From: Sphingomonas sp. PL-96
GTDB taxonomy: Bacteria; Pseudomonadota; Alphaproteobacteria; Sphingomonadales; Sphingomonadaceae
Assembly (NCBI RefSeq): GCF_020707215.1
Contig: NZ_JAJFET010000003.1
Location: 1 to 64,000 of the forward strand
Reading direction: 5' to 3'
Length of the DNA: 64,000 nt
Below, piece after piece: positions 58,512 to 64,000 of this stretch (its first letter is position 1; every line of letters begins with the position of its first letter). The translations under genes were made by a program, and so were the position numbers. The notes below the pieces were generated by a model. That model was not told where the DNA came from, did not search any database, and saw only the letters and a program-made list of their open reading frames with translations.

Positions 58512-60031
58512 GCTCCGTTCCTTTCGGTGGCTTGGGGGGTGGCGAGGAGGGGGTAGCCCTCGCCGTCCCAGGCGCCGCCAAGCGCCTGGACAAGTGCGAC
58601 CGCCGCGGTCTGGCGGTCGACGGAGGCCTGCAGCAGCGAGCGGCGCGCGTTGAGCGCGGTCGCCTGCGCCGTCACCACGTCGGTGAAGGTGATCAGGCCT
58701 TCCTGGTACTGGTTGAGGGTTGCCGCCTCGGTGCGGGTGGCCGCGGTCGCGGCCTCGCGCAGCAGCAGTTCCTGGCGGGCCAGGATCTGTGCGGCGGTGA
58801 GCTGGTCCTCGACATCCTGGAACGCCTCCAGCACCGTCTCGCGATAGCTGGCGACCGCGGCATCATAGGCGGCGCGCGCCTGGCGCACCCGGGCGCTGCG
58901 GGCGCCCGCGTCGAACAGCGTCTGTGCGACCGAGGCGCCGAGCGACCACAGGGTCGCCGAAGAGGAGAACAGGCTGCCGATGCCGCTCGCCTGCACGCCG
59001 CCTTCGCTCGACAAGGTGACCGTCGGGAAGAAGGCGCTCTGTTCGACGCCAATCTCGGCGTTGGCGGCGGCCACCGCACGCTCCTGCGCGGCGATGTCGG
59101 GGCGACGCTGGAGGATGCCAGAGGGTACGCCGGTGGGCACTGCCGGCACGGTCGGGGTCCATTGCGCGGCCGCCAGGGTGAAGCTGCTCGCGGGTTCGCC
59201 CACCAGCACCGCGATCGCATTCTCATAGGTGCGGCGGTTGCGCTGCAGCCCCTCCAGCTCCGAACGCGTGGTCGCGAGCTGTGATTGCGCCTGAAACACG
59301 TCGGTGCGTGCGACGATGCCGGCATTGTAGCGGTTGGTCGCGATCCGGAGCGCGCGCTCATAGCCGGCGATCGTCTCCTGGACGAGCGTGATCTCGGCAT
59401 CGGCGGCACGCAGGTTGAAATAGTTGGTGGCAAGCTCCCCCAGGATCGAAAGCTGCGACGAGGCGAGATCGGCGCGGCGCGCCTCCGCGGTCGCCTCGGC
59501 ATTCTCGACTGTGCGGCGGATGCGGCCGAACAGGTCCGGCTCCCAGCTCGCCCCGATTGCGACCTGGTACGTGCTGTTGCTCGAGGTGCCGGTGCTGACG
59601 GTCGTGCCGGTGCCCGTCCCGCTTCCGGTGCCGTCGCCGCTGCTGCCGCCGCTCGCCACGGTGGTCACGCGGTTGCGGCTGCCGCCGCCCGAGCGCACTC
59701 CCGATCCGCTGAGGTCCACCGCCGGAAACAGGCTCGCGCGCTGCTCGCGGGTGGCGGCGCGTGCCTGCGCATAGGTGGCGGCCGCCTGGGCGATCGTCTG
59801 GTTGGCGGCAAGCGCGCGCTCGGACAGGCTGCTCAGTGTCGCATCGCCGAACAACTGCCACCATTTGCCGCGATCGATCCGGTCCGACGGCGTCGCCGCG
59901 GTCCATCCGGGTGCGGTCTTGAAGCTGGGCGGCGTCGCCGCCGTGGGGCGGACATAGTCCGGACCGACGGCGCAGCCGGCGAGCAGCACGGGCGCGAGGA
60001 AGATCAGGCGGTGGGTCATGGGATGGCTCAT
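58508..60031 (-). CDS. NodT-family RND outer-membrane factor (lipoprotein)
   Basis: A 507-aa TolC-like outer-membrane channel. The lipoprotein signal peptide ends LLAGC (Cys about 20), followed by VGPDYVRPTAATPPSFK, a hallmark of NodT/OprM proteins. Two repeated OEP helical domains follow, with WELD-type WEPDLFGRIRRTVENA and ILQRRPDIAAQERAVAAANAEIGV. A Gly/Ser/Thr-rich insertion lies around residues 120-150. Its start overlaps the RND pump gene by four bases. It completes the tripartite exporter to the medium. Confidence 0.92.
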   Translation of the reverse strand: MSHPMTHRLIFLAPVLLAGCAVGPDYVRPTAATPPSFKTAPGWTAATPSDRIDRGKWWQLFGDATLSSLSERALAANQTIAQAAATYAQARAATREQRASLFPAVDLSGSGVRSGGGSRNRVTTVASGGSSGDGTGSGTGTGTTVSTGTSSNSTYQVAIGASWEPDLFGRIRRTVENAEATAEARRADLASSQLSILGELATNYFNLRAADAEITLVQETIAGYERALRIATNRYNAGIVARTDVFQAQSQLATTRSELEGLQRNRRTYENAIAVLVGEPASSFTLAAAQWTPTVPAVPTGVPSGILQRRPDIAAQERAVAAANAEIGVEQSAFFPTVTLSSEGGVQASGIGSLFSSSATLWSLGASVAQTLFDAGARSARVRQARAAYDAAVASYRETVLEAFQDVEDQLTAAQILARQELLLREAATAATRTEAATLNQYQEGLITFTDVVTAQATALNARRSLLQASVDRQTAAVALVQALGGAWDGEGYPLLATPQATERNGA

Positions 60032-63000
60032 GCGGGCTGGACGGCCGAGGCGGGCGCGCGCCGGTCACGGCGGCGGCGGGTCAGCTTGTCGAGGTAGATA
60101 TAGACCACCGGCGTGGTGATCAGCGTCAGCAGCTGGCTGAGGATCAGGCCGCCGATGATGGTGATGCCGAGCGGCTGGCGCAGCTCCGATCCCTCGCCGA
60201 TGCCGATCGCCAGCGGCACCACGCCGAGTGCTGCGGCAAGCGTGGTCATCAGGATCGGGCGGAAGCGCAAGAGGCTCGCCTCGCGTACCGCCTCCTCGGC
60301 CGACAGGCCGCGATCGCGCTGCGCATGCAGCGCGAAGTCGATGATCAGGATGGCGTTCTTCTTGACGATGCCGAGCAGCAGGAAAACGCCGATCAGCGCG
60401 ATGATCGAGAATTCCATGCCGAACAGCAGCAGCGCCAGCACCGCGCCGACGCCGGCGGCAGGTAGCGTCGAGAGCACCGTGATCGGGTGGATCAGGCTCT
60501 CGTAGAGCATGCCCAGCACGATGTAGATCACCACCAGCGCGGCGAGGATCAGATAGGGCTGCTGGCCCAGCTGCTCCGAATAGCTTTGGGCGGTGCCGGC
60601 GAAGCTGCCGCGCACGCTCGACGGCATGGAGATGGAGTCTTCGGCAGCCTTGATCGCGGCCTGTGCGTCGCTGAGCGAATAGCCCGACGCGAGATCGAAC
60701 GAGATGGTGGTCGCCAGCTCGCCATTCTCGTGGCTGATCGAGGAGGCGGTGGCGCTCTGCGCGAACCGGGCGATGCCCTCCAGCGGCACCATCGCGGTCG
60801 CCGAAGTGCTGAGCGCCGATCCGGTCGACGGATCGCGGAGCCCAGGATTGGTCACGCCATTGTCGCTGCTGTCGGCCGTGTTCGCCTGCGCGTTGCTCGC
60901 CTGAGAGGTGGCGCCCGAGGACAGGGTGCCGCCGCTGGTCGAGGCGCTGGTGGTGTCGCTCGCGCTCGCGCTGGCGGCGGCCCCGGCGGGGACATAGACG
61001 TCCTTGAGCGCATTCGGCCCCTGGGCGTGGCTCTGGTCCCATTCGAGGATCACGCCATATTGGTTGATGTCCTCGTAGATGGTCGCGACCTGGCGCTGGC
61101 CGAAGGCGTTGTAGAGCGCGTTGTCAACGTCGCGCGCGCTGATCCCCAGCCGCTGCGCGCTGTCGCGGTCGATGGTGACATAGGTCTCGACGCCGTTCTG
61201 CGACTGGTCGCTGTCGATGCTGGTGAGCTCGGGGCGCTGCTTCATCGCCTCGCCGAGCTTGGTCGCCCATTGGTTCAGCGTCGCCCCATTGTCGGAAATC
61301 AGCGTGTACTGGTAGCTCGAGTTGGACGAGCGTCCGCCTGCCATCAGATCCTGCGACGGGCGCAGGAACACCGAAATGCCGGTGACCGGCGCGAGCTTCT
61401 GCTTCAATCGCGCGATCACTACGCTTCCGGCTTCCTTGCGCTCCGACTTGGGCTTGAGGCTCACCGCCATGAAGGCGCCGCCTGCGCGCGCACCGCCGGT
61501 AAAGCCGATCGCGGTCTGCACGGCGGGATCGGCGTGAATGATGTCGATCACCTGCCGCAGCTTCTTCTGCATGGCGGTGAAGGACACGCTTTCGTCCGCC
61601 CGTACGCCGGCCATCAGCATCGGGCTGTCCTGCTCGGGGAAATAGCCCTTGGGCACGACGACATAGAGGTAGACGGTGAGCGCGATCACCAGCCCGAGAA
61701 CGAGCATCACCAGCGGCTTGAGCGCGAGCGCCCAGTCGAGCGCTGCGGCATAGCCGCGCTGGATACGGTCGAAGCCGCGCTCGAACGCACGTCCGATGCG
61801 GCCCTGCTGCTTGGAGAAGTTGCGGTCCGACAGCAGCCACGCGCACATCATCGGCGTGGCGGTAAGCGACAGCACCAGGCTGATCAGCACCGCCACCGAC
61901 AGGGTGATCGCAAATTCCTGGAACAGCCGGCCGACCTGTCCGCCCATGAACAGCAGCGGGATGAACACCGCAACCAGCGACACGCTGATCGACAGCACGG
62001 TGAAGCCGACCTCGCGCGCGCCGAGCAACGCCGCCTCCATCCGGCCCATGCCCGCTTCCAGGTGGCGGGCGGTGTTCTCCAGCACCACGATCGCGTCGTC
62101 GACGACGAAGCCGGTTGCGACGATGATCGCCATCAACGACAGGTTGTTGAGGCTGTACCCGAGCAGCCACATCACCGCGAAGGTGCCGAGCAGCGAGACG
62201 ATCGTGGCGGCGGCAGGGATGAAGGTCGCCCGCGCGTCGCGCAGAAAGGCGGCGACCACCAGCACGACCAGGATCACCGACAGGACAAGCGTGATCTCGA
62301 TCTCCTCCAGCGAGGAGCGGATCGAGCTGGTGCGGTCGTTGGCGATTTCCAGATGCACGTCGGCGGGCAACTGCGCCTGAAGCGCGGGCAGCTCGGCGCG
62401 GATGCTGTCGACCAGCTTGATGAGGTTGGCGCCGGGCTGCTGGGTGATCAGCACCACCACCGCGGGCTTGCCGTTGAACAGGCCCAGCGTGCGCGTGTCG
62501 GAGACGCTGTTGCTGACCGTTGCCACGTCCGACAACCGCACCGGCGCATTGTTGCGCCAGGCGACGACGATCTGGCCATAGCCCGCCGCATCGCGCCCGA
62601 TCCGATCGGTATAGACCTGCCAGCGCTTGCCGCCGCCACCGTCGATGGTGCCCTTGGGCTGGTTGGCGTTGGCCGCCTCGATCGCAGCGCGCACGTCCTC
62701 CATGCTCAGCCCCATGGCGTTGAGCGCGAAGGGCTTGGCTTCGATCCGGACTGCCGGCAGCGATCCGCCGCCGATTTCGACCTCGCCGACACCCTCGACC
62801 TGTGCCAGCCGCTGCGTGACGACGTTGGACACCGCCTCGTAGATCTGGCCCGGCGTCTTGGTGTCGGAGGTGAGCGCCAGCATCAGCACCGGCATGTTGG
62901 CCGGGTTGCGCTTGTTGTAGGTGGGGTTCGACTTGAGCGTCGCCGGCAGGTCGGCGCGGGCGGCGTTGATCGCAGCCTGCACCTCGCGCGCGGCGCCGTC

Positions 63001-63303
63001 GATGTCACGGTCGAGCGCGAACTGAAGGGTGATCCGCGTCGAGCCGGTCGAGCTTTCCGACGTCATCTCGGTGACGTCGGAGATCACCCCAAGCCGCCGT
63101 TCGAGCGGGGTCGCGATCGACGATGCCATGGTCTCGGGGCTGGCGCCCGACAGGCTTGCCGAGACCGAGATGGTCGGGAAGTCGACCTGCGGCAGCGGCG
63201 CGACCGGCAGCTTGAAAAAGGCCAGGATGCCGACCAGCGCCAGCCCCAGCGTCAGCAGCACCGTGCCCGCAGGCCGGCGGATGAAGGGCGCCGAGAGGTT
63301 CAT
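60028..63303 (-). CDS. mdtC: RND multidrug efflux pump subunit (MdtC-like)
   Basis: A 1091-aa inner-membrane RND transporter with 12 predicted helices and two large periplasmic loops. N-terminal [39 protein letters not shown] is typical of MdtB/MdtC, and the proton-relay aspartates are in [17 protein letters not shown] Ser/Thr/Ala-rich insertion of about 60 residues (about 773-840) sits in the second periplasmic loop and is not usual in the family. It overlaps the MdtB-like gene upstream and the NodT gene downstream, each by four bases. Drugs or toxic pathway intermediates are possible substrates. Confidence 0.93.
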   Translation of the reverse strand: MNLSAPFIRRPAGTVLLTLGLALVGILAFFKLPVAPLPQVDFPTISVSASLSGASPETMASSIATPLERRLGVISDVTEMTSESSTGSTRITLQFALDRDIDGAAREVQAAINAARADLPATLKSNPTYNKRNPANMPVLMLALTSDTKTPGQIYEAVSNVVTQRLAQVEGVGEVEIGGGSLPAVRIEAKPFALNAMGLSMEDVRAAIEAANANQPKGTIDGGGGKRWQVYTDRIGRDAAGYGQIVVAWRNNAPVRLSDVATVSNSVSDTRTLGLFNGKPAVVVLITQQPGANLIKLVDSIRAELPALQAQLPADVHLEIANDRTSSIRSSLEEIEITLVLSVILVVLVVAAFLRDARATFIPAAATIVSLLGTFAVMWLLGYSLNNLSLMAIIVATGFVVDDAIVVLENTARHLEAGMGRMEAALLGAREVGFTVLSISVSLVAVFIPLLFMGGQVGRLFQEFAITLSVAVLISLVLSLTATPMMCAWLLSDRNFSKQQGRIGRAFERGFDRIQRGYAAALDWALALKPLVMLVLGLVIALTVYLYVVVPKGYFPEQDSPMLMAGVRADESVSFTAMQKKLRQVIDIIHADPAVQTAIGFTGGARAGGAFMAVSLKPKSERKEAGSVVIARLKQKLAPVTGISVFLRPSQDLMAGGRSSNSSYQYTLISDNGATLNQWATKLGEAMKQRPELTSIDSDQSQNGVETYVTIDRDSAQRLGISARDVDNALYNAFGQRQVATIYEDINQYGVILEWDQSHAQGPNALKDVYVPAGAAASASASDTTSASTSGGTLSSGATSQASNAQANTADSSDNGVTNPGLRDPSTGSALSTSATAMVPLEGIARFAQSATASSISHENGELATTISFDLASGYSLSDAQAAIKAAEDSISMPSSVRGSFAGTAQSYSEQLGQQPYLILAALVVIYIVLGMLYESLIHPITVLSTLPAAGVGAVLALLLFGMEFSIIALIGVFLLLGIVKKNAILIIDFALHAQRDRGLSAEEAVREASLLRFRPILMTTLAAALGVVPLAIGIGEGSELRQPLGITIIGGLILSQLLTLITTPVVYIYLDKLTRRRRDRRAPASAVQPA

Positions 63304-64000
63304 TCCGCCGGCGCCTGCTGGGGCTTGGCGACGTCCGCCTCCGGCCCGACCTTGGCGCGGCTGCGGCCGAGCCGTGCGCTCAGCCGGTCAAAGGCGAGAT
63401 AGACCACCGGCGTGGTGAAGATCGTCAGCAGCTGGCTGACCAGCAGACCGCCGAAGATCGCGATGCCGAGCGGCCGCCGCAGCTCCGCGCCCGAGCCGAG
63501 GCCGATCATCAGCGGCACCGCCGCAAACAGCGCGGCAAGCGTGGTCATCAGGATCGGGCGGAACCGCAGCACCGCCGCCTGGAAGATCGCCTCGCGCGGG
63601 GGCAACCCCTCGTCGCGCTCGGCCGCGATCGCGAAGTCGATCATCATGATCGCGTTCTTCTTCACGATGCCGATCAGCAGGATGATGCCGATGATCCCGA
63701 TCACGTCGAGGTCGTGGCCCGTCACCCACAGGCAGAAGATCGCGCCCACGCTCGCTGCCGGAAGCGTCGAGATGATCGTCAGCGGATGGATGAAACTCTC
63801 GTAGAGCACGCCCAGCACGATGTAGACGCACACCAGGGCGGCGAGGATCAGCAGCAGCTGGTTGTTGAGCGACGATTCATAGGCGCCCGACGAACCCAGG
63901 AAGCTGGTGGTGACGCCTGCGGGCAGGTTCAGCGTCGCGATCTTGGCACGAACCGCATCGACGGCAGTGCCGAGCGACACGCCGTCGGCGGTGTCGAAGC
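63300..64000 (-). CDS. mdtB: RND efflux pump subunit (MdtB-like), truncated by window edge
   Basis: The C-terminal 233 codons of a second RND pump; the frame remains open across the right edge ([11 protein letters not shown]). Visible are the last transmembrane helices: [74 protein letters not shown] and [25 protein letters not shown]. MdtB and MdtC pumps form a heterotrimer, so both genes are expected in the same operon. The periplasmic adaptor gene should lie just beyond the window. Confidence 0.9.
   Translation of the reverse strand, partial: FDTADGVSLGTAVDAVRAKIATLNLPAGVTTSFLGSSGAYESSLNNQLLLILAALVCVYIVLGVLYESFIHPLTIISTLPAASVGAIFCLWVTGHDLDVIGIIGIILLIGIVKKNAIMMIDFAIAAERDEGLPPREAIFQAAVLRFRPILMTTLAALFAAVPLMIGLGSGAELRRPLGIAIFGGLLVSQLLTIFTTPVVYLAFDRLSARLGRSRAKVGPEADVAKPQQAPAE

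Noticed and set aside
60487-63402. A 971-codon open frame antisense to the RND pump gene, and similar long antisense frames at 2816-4684, 5212-6963, 7731-10145 and 48320-50185
   Set aside because: They mirror genuine genes with clear families, are rich in Arg, Gly, His and Gln from GC-biased codons, and show no domain motifs of their own.

Overview
The window is high-GC, tightly packed bacterial DNA. A TonB-dependent receptor with a large carrier-like gene set, a BA14K-type secreted protein, NodT/RND efflux genes, a split transketolase and an alphaproteobacterial-style initiator tRNA all point to an alphaproteobacterium, most likely a sphingomonad (inference from gene families; no 16S rRNA or ribosomal gene is present). 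Overlapping ATGA/GTGA start-stop junctions are common. Long antisense open frames are side effects of GC-rich codon use and were left out.

Left end (1-11.9 kb). The window opens inside a tRNA-fMet gene. The last 14 nt of that tRNA, its terminator hairpin and some flanking sequence are repeated, about 95% identical, at 11,355-11,411. Just beyond the second copy is a frameshifted relic of a serine recombinase. The 11.3 kb between the copies looks like an old genomic island at tRNA-fMet: SDR, LysR regulator, two-subunit transketolase, MFS carrier, OprB-type porin, membrane PQQ dehydrogenase and a second SDR. Together these suggest periplasmic oxidation and transketolase cleavage of a sugar or sugar acid, with no kinase encoded.

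Central catabolic supercluster (11.9-43.7 kb). This contains a TonB receptor, two SDRs, a GPH-type MFS carrier, a methyltransferase, a 119-aa helical protein, an FAD-linked oxidase, two alpha/beta-hydrolase-fold proteins that lack the usual nucleophile and histidine, two VOC proteins, a PuuE/allantoinase-like NodB-fold amidohydrolase, a zinc alcohol dehydrogenase, a PEP-mutase/isocitrate-lyase family lyase, a LeuC/LeuD pair, an IclR regulator, three aldehyde dehydrogenases, HyuA/HyuB, a maleamate/N-carbamoylsarcosine-type amidase, two flavin monooxygenases and an Asp/Glu-racemase/maleate-isomerase family protein. My working hypothesis is catabolism of an N-heterocycle through a cyclic imide or lactam: ring opening (PuuE-like, HyuAB), half-amide hydrolysis, hydration of a substituted maleate (LeuCD-like), then retro-aldol cleavage (lyase). 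The last steps resemble the dimethylmaleate hydratase/dimethylmalate lyase pair of nicotinate fermenters. A palindromic motif, CCGnC-(A/T)-GTCGG, lies in four divergent promoter regions of the cluster, including the one in front of iclR, and may define an IclR regulon.

Right part (43.7-64 kb). A degraded stretch holds an XRE-regulator relic, a small membrane protein, a GNAT/secreted protein/membrane protein/PadR operon and a PepSY pseudogene. Next come mqo, with an N-terminal membrane or Tat-like signal, divergent from dctB-dctD whose DctD lacks the sigma-54 GAFTGA loop; a sulfotransferase overlapping a CDP-glycerol glycerophosphotransferase-like gene; and a two-component system beside a BA14K-like gene and a NodT-MdtC-MdtB RND efflux operon that runs off the right edge.
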